Shown one piece after another: positions 12,959 through 25,137 of a DNA stretch of 64,000 bases (positions are counted from its first letter, which is position 1; every line of letters begins with the position of its first letter). The notes below the pieces were generated by a model, which was not told the origin of the DNA, searched no databases, and saw only the letters and a program-made list of their open reading frames with translations. The position numbers and the translations under genes were made by a program. The stretch spans positions 43,672,758-43,736,757 of the forward strand of contig OX485805.1 of the NCBI GenBank assembly GCA_950295325.1, given 5' to 3'. Origin of the DNA: Polytrichum commune. Taxonomy: Eukaryota > Streptophyta > Polytrichopsida > Polytrichales > Polytrichaceae.

Positions 12959-13954
12959 GTTCCTAAAGTTTTGGTGCAGGGTGTAGCCCAACTACCTTCC
13001 TATTCGTACAAGTGGTTCCTTAATTGAATCTCAAGAGCATCATTAAATGGCGTTCACGACAACCCTCTCATGGCGTTGAGAATGAACCTACACTCACTCC
13101 TCCCAGTTGTTGCGTCTTGCTTCTTGCCCAACACAGAATAAGGTTCGGCCGACTACAGCCTCGAAGTTAACGATGAGTTCGGTGATAGCAGCAGAGGATG
13201 GCGTGCTGAATGAGTACGAGGCCCTTCGAGCAACAAAAATCGCTCGTAACATCTCCATCATGAGAGCATTGGGCTTGGGATCTCCAAAGAGGTTCGTATT
13301 TCCACACCACAAAGGTCATCTGGTAATCAAAATCCTGGATCCGTGAAGTGTTTGGCTGCATCGAAGGCTTACAAAGCGGTCTCGTCCGATGTGTATTCCC
13401 GTTGGTGTTCTTGGTCGAGGGTTTTGGGTGGGGGGGTTCAAACCATACAATGTGTTCATACCCGCTTCTCCGAGATCCATGCCCGTTGTTGTAGAGGTAC
13501 ATAACCGGAAGTCCGAAGTCCTTACCCGGCAGAGTAGCTCTGATACCCATGAAATCATAACATAGATGTATGTGACACACGTGAGTATGTCATACACTGG
13601 CGGGTATTAAGGTACGGGCTACAAGTTAACTACTGCCCATGGTGGTGGGCGTGCCATAGTTACACCTGAGGGTGGTGGGTGTCTCCATCTCATGTTGGGG
13701 ATGTTGCCAGGTGTGCATATGGAGGGTCCATCCCCTTTTGATCCACGTGTCTGTGATGTGGCCTAATAAGCCGCCCAACATGGTTGCTATTATGATAGTA
13801 ATTATGCCTCATCATTGGATGTACGTAGCAGGGAATCACGGCGATGGGAATGGAGGATGGCGGCGGGGTTGTGGAGATTTGGGATGCACGCACACACTTG
13901 CATGGTGAGGTCATGTTCTGCATGCCGCTTAGGTTGTTTGCTTTGTGAATGCAG
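12959..13954. promoter_or_regulatory. Divergent intergenic region between the two CACTA genes
   Basis: The transposase gene reads left from about 12958 and the TNPA-like gene reads right from about 13955, so this ~1-kb interval must hold both promoters or untranslated exons. A minus-strand open stretch at 13312-13100 (ALMMEMLRAIFVARRASYSF) could be a further 5' exon of the transposase transcript. I see no convincing TATA box. The promoter assignment rests on gene orientation only. Confidence 0.35.
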
Positions 13955-14488
13955 GTTGTTGGATTGTCGTGAGGAACAACTTGGTGTAGCTGCGGAGGCA
14001 ACAACTGTGTGTTTGGGATCGGAGTTGCGGAGGAGCTCTCGAATTGCCAGCATGACCCCGAATACGTATGCAGAGGAAGGCGGGGAGGGAGAGTGGAACA
14101 CAGTTGCAGACGAGGACTTTGATCCGAACGGGGAGAATTGCGATGCTCCGGAGTCCCCTATCACGCAAGGGGGTCGAGGGTGAGGTGGGCATGGGAGGCG
14201 TGGCAGGGGCCGCAATGCAACTTCTGTGGGCCGAGGATTTCACCCCGAAGGCACCGTTGTTCAAACTGGTGGACGCGGTAGAGGGGTGGTATGTTTTCTG
14301 TCATTGTGGTGATAAAACTTCTAGGTGTTATGTGGTATAGGTTTGAACTTTTTCTAGCTTTGGGTGTTGACATGAATGTGGATGTTTGTTGGGTCATGCG
14401 AGGTAAGTTGTCCTTATTGTGGTGATGTCGTTTTTGCTGCAAGGGACGGCATTCGAAGCCACCCAGGAAGTCCACAAATTCTCCGAGT

Positions 14489-17400
14489 TTGGCTACCTCC
14501 CAAATGTTGGAGGGTTCGATGGGGTTGATGGGAAGCCCCTTCCCACAAATGACGCCTCAGTACAGTCACTACCAGTTTCATGGAGGGAACGGGACCGTGT
14601 TCATGATGCCACAGGGAGGGGCATCACCACATGCGCAGGTCTTGCATGGTGTCGGCACTGCTCACGGGGAAGCCGGACCCTCGAATGCTACCCATACCCA
14701 AAGCACTCCTTTCATGCAGGCGCATGCGACATACATTTCACCCCAAGGGCAACATATGGCCACGGCTGTGCATACCGAAGGAGGATATATGACTCAAGGG
14801 GGAATGACTTATCAACGGCCTTACGGTGCAGTGCAGGCTGCACCACCACATGCAGCCCAAGGTCATGGTGTCTTCAAGGTGCCTCTTACTCCTGGTAGTA
14901 GGAGTGTGCAGAGGAAGCAGGTCGAGGAAGTGGTGGATCTTGAGGTGAGCAGGAAGACTAATCACAAAGCCAGGAGAGCTCACAATAGGAATCTTCACAA
15001 GGAATTTGAGGCCCAAGTGAGATCTATTCAGGAAAGTGGGTCGGCTCCAGTGATTCGTTTGAGAACAAATTCTGATGGTGTAGTGTGCGAGCTGAAATCC
15101 AAATGGCATGCCGCGATCAAGTCATTATGTCACAGATATTTGCGCTATAGCATCCGAGAGTTTGACAAACAAGATAAAAAATTTGTGAGGTGCATTATCG
15201 ACACTATCACTAACAAAATGTTCAGATACGAGCCATATCCACTTGCGGAAGATGCGGTGAAAGACTTCTTGCAGTCCCACCTGAATGTGTCTCGCTCTAG
15301 ATTCAGGAAATATTGGTTCGATAATGGGTGCGATGATTTCATACCCCACCCGAGCATGTGTCCCGATGATTGGCGTGAATGTGCAAGGTTCTGGGAAAGT
15401 GAGGAGGGGAACGCGCTTTCCGAGTGCATGACTCATGTCCGCGCATGTGTCGGGAACAGGAAAATTTCAGATAATGGAGAGCCGTATCCTCTACTGGCAG
15501 ATGCAAGCCCGGTTTGTGTTTGCTTTTGACTTCTTTTTTTCCTGCATTGTGTGGATTGGCAGGCCCCTAACAACATTGGTCATTGATTGGCGGGGGGGTC
15601 GGGATTGTTTTGCAGAAGACCCAAATTGGGCACCCAGAAAACCATTTCGATGTTCCTCCATGCACTCCACGTGGGCGCGGTCGTGGCAGGGGGGCTTTTG
15701 CAGGCGCATCAAAGCAGGTGGAATTCGGTGTTGGTTCAACGACTATCACTGAGAAGGTAAGACGTATATGTCATCCCCTGCACAGGTTGGACTTGTCATA
15801 GTGAAGGATGATGTGGTGGTTCCTATGTGAGTCCAGAAAGTATTGCATGGCTTCATTTGGTATAGAGAAGTGTGCATGCCAAAAATTAGAGAGCGTAGTG
15901 AGAAATGTCATAACCTCAAACATGTCCGGGCATTGTTTTGATCCCATGCAGCAATTGACGGCGTATATGAGAGGGCAGTATACACTGTACGATGAATTTT
16001 CTTTTTGGAGAGGTGAATGTAGAAATGACCATACAAAGCTTCGCGAGAAGTTACTAGCGTTGCAAGAGACAGTGGAGGACTTACGACGCCTTGCGTTGAA
16101 GGAGTCTCCGGCAGCGAGCCCTACTCGCATCTTGGAAGATGGTTACTCACCAGATATTCAAAATCGTCCAACCAAACCTTCAGAGTGGTTGGCGTCCGTG
16201 CTTTGCGGCCAAGTACCAAGCTTGAGGAAGCTGCCTTGCAAGGATTTGACCGATGTTTTTTCCGACTACGATGATGTTGAAGAGACGCGGCTATTGCCAG
16301 TCAATGAAGAGAGCATCCCCGTGCAGGTGATGTCACTAGCGTCGCGTGGGCGGGGACCCAAAGGTGCTCGAGGCAACACAGTTCCTGCGAGGGATTGTGC
16401 GACCACTCCCTCTTCATCCCAAGGGAAATTGAAGAGGTCAAAGGCAGTTTGTGCGCCTTCAGGTTTGTATATTGTGCCTATATTATGTCATGTATTCATA
16501 ACGCATATGGAGTGCCGCAAACCTTGATTTTGTATGTATGTTGAGATATTTGAAGTGGTTGGGTAAGGGAAAGGTGCAGTTGACGTAGGTCAGCATTTAT
16601 TGCCATGCAGAGATGCAAACGAAGGTTGGTTCCCGAGACATTGAAGGGGGGCCATCTTGTGGGGTGCAATCAAAAGCTAAAGTGGCAGGCAAACATGGAA
16701 AAGAGAAGGTATGTTAGATGGTTTGTTACAATGGGTGCTCTGTGGATTTATTATGTGGAAATTGGCTATGCTACATGTATTTGGGATAGGGTGTCAGGTG
16801 AGTGCAATGTTGGTGAGTTGGGAAATCTCTTTGGGTGCATTGGTTGTTGCTCTTGAAGGCAATGCTGAGAAGCAAGGTGGGTGTGGGCTACAAGATGCCT
16901 ATTTGGGACAAATTTTTGTCTAGCAGAGCTGGGAGCGCTCCGGCTTGCCCCGCGAAGGCAGCAACAGTCGTTGTGGATTGCCCGCTCGGCGCAGGCTCTG
17001 ATTGCGAAGATGTAACTGATCAGGTATGATTTTCTAACGTTTGAGCATGATGTTAGCCTCCTCAAGCCTAAAGAGGACCAAACATGAAATTCATCATTGG
17101 ACAAAAAAAAAATTTACATTGGATGTAAGTGTAGTGCACTCAAGTAGGCACAAGTTTTTGGCATGCATGAATCGGTCAGGCTTGATTGTTGGGAGGGTTT
17201 TTTTAGCAGGAATATAACTTCCTCAATGCTATGTGCTACACCTGGCCATGTGCAGGTAACCAAATCTGTAGATTCATGTGTTGCACAGTCCGCCTATCCA
17301 AAGGGTTCTTTAGTGGAGCTATTGCATCCGCAGTACGACACGGAGATCGTGGGGAAAGGTCGGGCAGGACGACATTGCGTCCTGGAAGGGGAGGATGCCT

Positions 17401-17576
17401 TGAATTATCCTAAGGGAGCCCAGTTCGTGGTTGTGACAGAGTCTACAAAGGAAGATGTAATCCCATTGCTAGCTGTGACAATTGAACCTACTCCCAAAAA
17501 TTTGGAGGGCACCGTGGGATACGAGATAATGTGGCCAGTGGAATTCCTACAAATGCTCCGGAAGCCAAAGCAGTAA
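14489..17576 (+). CDS. TNPA-like CACTA accessory protein, multi-exon
   Basis: This is the second gene of the CACTA element. Exons join in phase: 14489-15511, 15616-15756, 15952-16462, 16611-16708, 16859-17023 and 17256-17576, predicting about 752 residues. The N-terminal ~130 residues are rich in Gln, His, Gly and Pro, followed by a basic stretch (SRKTNHKARRAHNRNLHKEF). A conserved-looking block comes next (FRYEPYPLAEDAVKDFLQ, SRSRFRKYWFDNG, CPDDWRECARFW), resembling the middle of plant CACTA TNPA-like proteins. The 15952 exon holds a helical, possibly coiled-coil segment (KLREKLLALQETVEDLRRLALK). The last exon (LVELLHPQYDTEIVGKG ... VGYEIMWPVEFLQML) resembles the C-terminal domain of such proteins. 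An upstream exon at about 13955-14183 (ELRRSSRIASMTPNTYAEE) may belong to it, so the start is provisional. It probably binds subterminal repeats. No break is seen. Confidence 0.7.
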
Positions 17577-18563
17577 CAAGGTGGATGGTCATTTACTAGG
17601 CACAATGACCCGTGGAGGAAACACATGGGCTTTGTAATGACCGGGCCAACTGTGTTGAATGGGATGTGGGAGGGGAATTGTAGTGATTACTGTGTATGGG
17701 ACCGAGCAGTTTCAGGAAGCCTTACATTTTGTGCCTTGTGGCAGCATTTTGATAGGGATATGTCTGGAGTACAGGTTTGATTTGTAATCGCATAGCGTGG
17801 CGCTCTTTGGTAGCAGCCTGCTTTTTTTCAATTTCTGCCATAGCCATGTTACCAATGTAGCAAAGATGAAATCTGCGTTTCCTGAAGTAAAGCAAGGATT
17901 GACTCATATGTGCTCATTGTGGAATGGTGTGACGTTTGAAATTTTTATCTGTGTGTGCATATTGCGTGATGAAATGTATGGTTGAGCACATGGATCGACA
18001 AATTTTTTTGGTGTCTTTGGGATCATTGGACTCGGACATGTTCATGACCCTATGTGCATTTTACAGGCATGAATCATGAGTGGAATTTTTTTTTGTGGGG
18101 AGCTTGCATATAACATACAATTCCAATTTAAATTGTGCAACTAGTAGTCAGTATGTAATGCTAGCTGGAAAATGCTTACTAAAGTTAGCCCGGAGTCATG
18201 TACTAGGTAGGGCCCAACTTGAAAAGATTTGATGCGTAAAACCCTACAAACGACGTTAACTTGGAAGTTCAAATGTCTCCACAATCACTATGGCAGTGCG
18301 CACCCATGTTCAAACGTCATATTAAGATTATGACTTGGTCACTATAGTTAATTAATTAGCATCCTCGATCTGTTGTTTGAGAACTCCGCAGTTGCATTGG
18401 TCATTGCATTTAATGCAGTTGCAGTGAATATGTTTCTTAATGTTATTTTTCATGTGTATGCTGTCCCTCGTCGGTCTTGCCAATTGCAACATGTCCATTG
18501 CAACTATGAGTTACATTTGTCGTACGCAACACAAAATCTAGCTATTTTGGCTGTGACGAAAAC
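17577..18563. other. 3' untranslated and right subterminal part of the CACTA element
   Basis: There is no coding sequence here. TTGCAACT/AGTTGCA motifs cluster from about 18388 to 18515 (GCAGTTGCATTGGTCATTGC, AATTGCAACATG, CCATTGCAACTATG), mirroring those at the left end. Confidence 0.5.
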
Positions 18564-19288
18564 CACATATGGTGGTAGTGTTGGTTGCCATTGCTGTTCA
18601 TTCCGCTTAGGGAACACCTCTCCCACACTTGGAATTCACATCCATCATCATCCTCATTGGATTTGCTCTTTGAGGCCCAACAACATTGCGATTCATTTGT
18701 AATTCTCCATATGCTAGATTGGCACAACAAATAATATTGTTGACCTCTAGTGATGTCCTCCTAGACATGCTTCACTGAACCTTACTTGGGGGTTTTAATT
18801 ATTTTTTTATTAATGTCATTTTATTAAATATTTACCAATTGGATATAGCTCCTTCATGCAAGAAACAAAGAATAACTACCATTGAAGCTCACTAGGAAGT
18901 TAATGACCATCACATGCAAGCATGCATCTGATGGGTGCATGGCTGCCAAAACGAGAGATCTAGCATTGGCCTTGTGGCATTGGTCACCACCACCATGTTC
19001 TTCATTAACCAACCCACATCATGCTTAACCATGCCTCAATTAACACAGTAATCTACACTCCATAGGTAGCAAATCGTCCATATTTGCACCTATCGGTGCC
19101 GCTATTGGACTTTAATTCCACTGGTGTTTTTTTTATAGTTTTGAATCTTCCAACTTATAGGCTAGGCTACAAAGGCTAGTGGTCATGGAGTTATGACGGT
19201 GATAGGAGGTTTTACCTAAAATCTTCATCAATTTGAAACCTCTAAGAATCTAGTTTAGGCCCTTGGTAAATAGTGTATGTGACACTAA

Positions 19289-20516
19289 GGGCCGGCTTAC
19301 ACTATGGACCATGAAGTCGGACCATGAAAGAAGGCCTTTTTCAATGGTCCAAATTCCATGGTCCGACTTCTTAAAATGTTAGTTTTAGAAGCCTTGGGCC
19401 CCTCACTAGGTGTAAACTGAATGTGGACCAAGAAGAACGACCATGCGTCAAAAAGTGAATGTGCTGATTGTTTTTAATACATGCTCAAAAAGGGCAGTTT
19501 TGGAAAAAAATCAAGTTTGACCATTCTCTTGGGCTACACTTGTCTTCACATCTTGTTAAATGTGTTGAAGATGTGGCGTGCAAATCTTCTCACAATAATT
19601 TTTACAAAACAATGTGTATTTTAATTTGTACATGTTCAATGTAATTTACATGTGACACGTACCTTGTGTTGTCACTACACTAAATAAGATATATAATGTT
19701 TGAGTATATTTAATGTTGTCACCATTGTACCTTGCTCAACACTAATGATCAATTCTTTGATAATTAATGTTAGAAGATTCTCTAGACGACATGTTATAAT
19801 TCTCCTTTTATCATTGTTAATTTTTTTTCATATCCTTACTAACACTAAATTAAAACATGTAACTTCCACATATTAAAATAGTTGATATTTAGTGTTTGAG
19901 TTTACATATAATGTTACTTACTTTCATAGGATTATTGATATTTAGTGTATGTGTACGTATCTAGTGTACCAATTATTAAATATCCTATTTAGTGTAGTAG
20001 AAAACTATGCAAAAAAGAACCGCAATTGTTTTCCCATTGCGAATCTTTTGACCACCCTGATTTACAGTCGCTAAACAACTACATATTTGTTTGTTTGTTT
20101 TGCGACTAATATGTTTTTTCTTTTGGGGCGTGTAATATACTGTTGGAAAGGTATTTCCAAGACCTTTCCAATGGTATATTACAAGCCCCCAAATTCCAAA
20201 CATTTTAGTTGGTAGACCAAAAAAACAAATCTGCACTCAAATTCTTGAGTTCTAGATGTCCCATATTGTTTGATGAAACATATGGTATCCTTCCTTTTCC
20301 TACCTGACCACATTTCTTGCCTCTCTCACCGCAAAACCCGTTGGACCATGTCAGTGTATTTGTTAGGCCTTATAAATTGTATTTTGGGGACAGCGACCTG
20401 CATGGTCTCTTTGCCATACTTTCTTAAACCAAATGGTCCCGGGACGAGTTCAGCAGCCAATCAACGCTCTTACAACGTCCTTTTCCTACTTCCTGGTGCA
20501 TAGTGTAAACGGGTCC
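19289..20516. mobile_element. Harbinger-like element with nested MITE (unit B)
   Basis: The left end GGCCGGCTTACACTATGGAC and the right end (read inwards GGACCCGTTTACACTATG) are imperfect inverted repeats, flanked by TAA at 19286-19288 and 20517-20519. The termini resemble those of the copy-A MITE at 4528. An imperfect hairpin of about 50 bp sits at 20130-20182 (GGAAAGGT / ACCTTTCC arms). The counterpart in C is 48227-49670. A second CTACACTAAATA-type MITE is nested inside. No transposase is present. A further terminus-like block at 20611-20637 suggests a compound insertion. Confidence 0.6.
19674..19998. mobile_element. CTACACTAAATA-type MITE nested in the Harbinger-like element (B)
   Basis: It begins ACTACACTAAATA and ends TATTTAGTGTAGT, is 325 bp long and AT-rich, and has no coding capacity. 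Inverted repeats of about 18 bp match at all but one position. The same nested insertion lies at 48613-48936 in C, so it predates the B/C duplication. The ends can be read as CACTAAATA with a TA target, so the superfamily is not settled. Confidence 0.65.
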
Positions 20517-20639
20517 TAAATACCATAAACGGTGTAGGACTCGAAAGGCAACCTTATAGAACAGGGGGGACGTTAAGTTTCACCACTCAATCCCACGGCC
20601 TCTTGACTTGGACGGCCATAGTATGAACCGGCCCTTAAT

Positions 20640-21540
20640 TGAGTGCAAGGCCTAAGTTTTTACAAGTATTCATACACATTCAAACTAATTAAGGCCGATT
20701 CAGTGCAAGTAAGTGCATTTAGCCTAATTAAACGTAATGAAGCGTAAACAAGTGTAATTAAGCACACCATTCCTCATATCTGAATTAAATCATGATTAAT
20801 TCCAGTACGTGTATTTTATAATTAATTAGGATTAATTAAATTGGTAAGCATACTTTCTGATTGAATTGGGCTTAATTAGGATTAATTATTATTAATTACA
20901 TTCAATCACACTTAATTAGTTTAAATATATATGAATACTTTATGAAAGTAGAAGGTATTAACTAAAAATATTTAAAAAAAACTAGTTGTAGTGGCATTTT
21001 AGAATCACAAAGACCCTTTCAATGGTAAGTCACAAAAATTACAACCTCAATGTTAATGAGGGTTTTGTAATACTTTTGACATCCAAGTTAATTACATGCT
21101 TTATTGACAGTTTCACTTCAAAAATGAAATCCCAATCAAAGTGCTTCATTACTCTATGAAAGTGAACATATATATTGGATTTTGAACTTTGAAGGTGAAA
21201 TGCACTCAATATGGAATGTGTTTATTAGTGGCCTTAAAAAATGCAAGGACAATGATTTTTTTAAGTCGGGCAGGACGGGCAGTAGGTTTAGAAAATCTGG
21301 ATTTCTTTCTGGGGAGCTGCCCCTGCCAGTGTCTACCTTCCCCGAAAAGCTCGTAGGGGGAGGTTTAATGTACGCCTTGACCTACTCTCTCAACTCCAAC
21401 CCGGGAAGCTGCCAGTGACTCCAAAGCTGCTGCAAAGCTGCTGCAAATCTTCAAAGTCGGTTATCTGAAGGTTCTTAGAAAGATATACACACACACACAT
21501 AAAGACGGACTCTCGATCAGTTGGGCCAAGCAGCTTATGT
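20640..21540. other. AT-rich spacer present only in unit B
   Basis: It contains many TTAATTA/AATTAAG motifs with no gene or clear element. It lies within the 1617 bp that B has and C lacks. Confidence 0.3.
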
Positions 21541-22165
21541 GGAGGTTCTTTGTGTACTGTGTCGGTAGAGGCTTTGTTGGTCGAGAATTGTTGTAATTCG
21601 GAGACAACAACAAATACTAGTAGTTGAACACGGTTGTGGAGTGGTGTTTGGTCAGTCCGTTTCTTAGAGTGGCAGTAGTCCTCCTCTTCCAAGTTATGCT
21701 TGCATTCCTATCTCATGTGTTGCTTATCTTATATAGACGATCTTGGTGTCCTCTATCGGTAGAATTTTTGTTGGTCGAGGATTGGGATTCGGAGACATCA
21801 ACAACCAGTTGAGGAAGATTGAGTGCTGCTTATCGTATGCGGAGGATCTTGTGTGTCATGTGTCGGTAGAAATTCTGTTGGTTGAGAACTGGGATTCGGG
21901 GACGACGACGACAACAACAACAACAAAAACTAGTTGTGCCAAGGTGGAGTACTGCATATCTTATGTGGAGGATCTTGGTGCCCTATGTCGGTAGAACAGT
22001 TGTTCGTTGAATATTGGGATCCGGAGACGATGACAACAACAGCAACTAGTTGAGGAAGGCTAAGTACTGCATAACTTATGTGGAGGATCTTGGTTTCCTG
22101 TACCGGTAGAACTTTTGTTGGTTAAGAAGAATCGGGATTCGGAGACATCATCAACAACTTGTTGA
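21541..22165 (+). repeat. Degenerate tandem array, five units
   Basis: A unit containing GGAGGATCTTGG, then TCGGTAGAA, TTGTTGGT, GGGATTCGGAGAC and a CAACAACAA run occurs five times, starting near 21541, 21736, 21841, 21967 and 22082 (105-195 bp apart). The fourth spacer includes an expanded GACGACGACAACAACAAC tract. It is found only in B, immediately upstream of the conserved kinase promoter region, and C has lost it. No function can be assigned. Confidence 0.6.
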
Positions 22166-22519
22166 GCGGCCCATAGAACAGGAACACGTGGCAGCAGCGG
22201 CCGTGGTGGCATTCTTCAAAGGCAGCCGCTGACCAACCGACAACGAGGAAGGAAAGACGACAATCCTCCGATGTTGCCACTGACGTGATTTTATGATGTT
22301 GATGGTGATTCTGAAGCGTCGAGGAAAATGGAGAGAGAGAGAGAGATCGGAGGGGACTATAAGAAGACTTGTGAAGGCCTAAGAAAATGCGGTGACGAGA
22401 GATATGGTTCGATCTCGTCTTCCTGTTGTGTTCAAGTACGAAGAGGGCGAGAAAGATGGACATACCTGGAGGTATGAGGATGCTCCGCCTTCTCCACTCT
22501 CTGATTCTCCTCCTCCGCC

Positions 22520-22600
22520 TATGGAGGCACCCATATGTATATAGCAGCTGAGATGGAAACGCAATTTCATATGGGACTCATTAGTGGCAGGCAGCAGCAG
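22520..22600 (+). promoter_or_regulatory. Candidate promoter of kinase gene B
   Basis: A TATA-like CATATGTATATAGCAG lies at about 22529-22545, downstream of a GAGAGAGAGAGA tract (about 22330-22346). It is conserved in C near 50065-50082. It precedes a long conserved leader that ends at the splice acceptor before the start codon at 25138. A transcript would be needed to confirm it. The alternative is chance TATA in AT-rich DNA. Confidence 0.35.
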
Positions 22601-22840
22601 GTACTGTAGTTTAATTAAGGAGAGACTCTTTCCCAAGAGCCGGGCGAAGGCAAATGGTTCTGAGCTGGCTGCAGGAGGGGACTCACGGGAAGCAGTTGGG
22701 GAGGGCCTGGGCAGCGTGGCCTTTGGGCTTGGAACATCACTGGCACCCACGAGGCAGAGCTCGTTGGCGAGTGTTTAGCAACTTACGGGCCCTTCAACCT
22801 CCTGTCGGTAAATCCTGGCCATGGCCGGCCTGCACTAAGT

Positions 22841-23209
22841 TTGAGAATTCATACTTCGCGTAGTAGTCTTAGTCTGCGATTGCGGTCGTGGATGTGCAGC
22901 GGGAAAGGGAAGGACGATCGGGTGGAAGAAGATGGCCCTCGTATACAAATTTCTGTCAGGTTTTGCTCATCCCCGCCTGTGTCTCCTTTTGTCGGTGTAG
23001 GAAAATCTTGCTTTCGCCCGACAGAGATGCCAACCTTGGTAGGAATAGGCTATGAACTCTATAATTCGATCATGTATTCTGTTTGGCTGCACATGTTAAG
23101 AATCCTCCTTGCATCGGTGAGTGGAATCCCACAAAGGCTGATCATGGAGCTGAGCATTCAAGTTTCAGAAGCAGAGTTGAGATGCAAAAGTTATACGAGG
23201 TCTAAGTGA
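22841..23209 (+). other. Conserved leader ORF upstream of kinase B (unconfirmed)
   Basis: This is a 122-codon open stretch (GVGKSCFRPTEMPTLVGIG, then LLASVSGIPQRLIMELSIQ), conserved in length within one residue and in sequence with 50371-50745 upstream of copy C. It may be a 5' leader exon, an upstream ORF or a small gene. It resembles no family I know. Recent duplication alone could explain the conservation. Confidence 0.3.
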
Positions 23210-25137
23210 AGAGTCCTTTACATTTAGGAAAACTGGTTCGTAGCCGTTTCGTGATAGTGGATCCCCATTTCCTCGAGGCCTTTTGTAGCAACAAGTACGA
23301 GATAAGGATCACAAAGATCAAGACGTATACCAGAAATACAATGAGATTCCGCACTCTCTGGATGATCGATAGCCTGATCTCCGTGCCCTCTCTCTGTGAT
23401 AAAGTTTCATCGATCCTGTTACTTGTCTCGTGATTCAAGCTTATGTAGAAGCAGACCAAGGATTTCCATGTCTTATGCATGTTGTTGAATCTGGATATCA
23501 CCTGTATACACTCAATGCTCTGTCATGCTAGCCGTAGGGAACTGGTTTGACAACCAACAAATCCATTTGTCATAATTTGACTATATGCACCCAGGAGTCT
23601 CTTCAGTAGGAGTACGTTTACAGAACTTCGGTTTGTAATTCGGCTCTCATTTTACTTCCCGTGCAACTTTTGTTCAGAGTGGAATTGTAGACATACCGCA
23701 TGCACATATCCATGTACCCATCCGATCATTGCGGACTTACGGTGTCATTTCTGCAGTATATGTTCCTGTTATTAAGTGATACGTCAACCTGGGCCTCATC
23801 TCTAGATTGATAATTGGTCATTGTGCTCTGCAGATCTGTGTTCCAAGCTGCAGGAACCCTTTCTGAGGGACGTCGTAAGACTTCTGGTTCTTGTGTAACA
23901 CACGGTACTATGAAGAAAAATCATGTGTAGGTAATTGAATACATTTCAGACGGTCCATGTTGTTGACATATTAATTCAGAGAACAGGAGTCCTTGTGTAA
24001 TATAGGTTGTTATATTTTCATCATTATTAAATGGCATGGAGTCTGCATCGTTTGGATTAGGAACATGTGGCACTACTGGAACTGGCCAACAAATAAGGTT
24101 GTGCATCAAATTGTGGCAAGCGATTTTACCAAAGGCGATTTCTTCTCAATGCAGGTCTCTGCAAAGATTGGCCATAGGGAAAGCTTTCAAAGATATGGAT
24201 AAAGTTGTTTAAAAGAGGTGCATGAAATGAGAAAAATAAATTGATATTAAAGTCCAGGAAGCTCAAAGGGTTATCGGACTAGAAGTACATCAAGATGGTG
24301 TATAAAGAATAATATTGTGTGGGGATGGAAATTCTTCCAAGTATATTCTTCTAGGTCAATTGTGGAAGATTTGGTCTTGTAGATATTATGCGGGATTCCA
24401 GATTATTTACGCAGTAATGAAAGGCCAGAAAGGAAGTAGAAAGACCACATTGGTATTGGTATTGTAATTGCCATCTCCTTGAAGATGTTGGCCATCTACA
24501 CGCGGACATATACACATGGACATTTACATGTGCAAGATATGCATCTCCAGAGAGAATAAGTTGTTACCACTTATCGTGAGGGAAGTGTTCTTTGTGAAGA
24601 TCTTTGTTGGGGGTCACAACGTGCATTACAATGGCAGTTCGTGGGTATTAAGTATATCAATGAAAGGGGAGAGCTGGCTACTACTCACAGTTCAACTGGT
24701 TCGTTTTCCCTAATTTCGGGTTTAAAATTCAAACTCTAGGAAATTTACCGAACTACATTTTTGGGAAATTTTCCTACTTATGTTAGAATACAATGAACAA
24801 CCGAAGCGTTTCATTGAATATCCGGTTGTCAATAAAGAAGTAAAGAGAGTGACCGAGTTGGCTCAAATTTCTCCTCGTTCACTGAAGTATATCCCTGGTG
24901 TTGCTTAACTAATTGCAGAACTCCGTTGAAGTTGAAGGGTGCTTCTGCCCATCCTCAAATAATCTTTTATATGTTATATTTCTTACTTGGTCAAGGTGTG
25001 TTTTCTGTGGTCATGTAAGTGAACTAATTTTCACCTCGAAGTAATATTCTTGTCATCTCTTGCTCTTGCGTGCAGGAACTTCAGACCAGGGCGCACTGTG
25101 CACTTCCTGATTAGGCAGGATATGCTCGCTGACATCA

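Larger units (their letters stand above)
5423..18580. mobile_element. 13.2-kb CACTA (En/Spm-type) transposon with two divergent genes
   Basis: The left end reads CACTACTACCACATGTG (5423-5439). The right end, read inwards, is CACTACCACCATATGTG (18564-18580), which matches at 15 of 17 positions. Subterminal DNA at both ends repeats TGCAACT/AGTTGCA and GGTCATTGCA motifs (about 5450-5510 and 18388-18515), the usual place for transposase binding. Inside are a TNP2-type transposase gene on the minus strand and a TNPA-like gene on the plus strand. CACTA elements normally leave a 3-bp target duplication, but here the flanks are GGA and TTG. The flanks are the broken end of kinase copy A and the start of unit B, so flanking DNA was probably lost. 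The transposase gene is disabled by a solo LTR and a stop. Confidence 0.88.
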
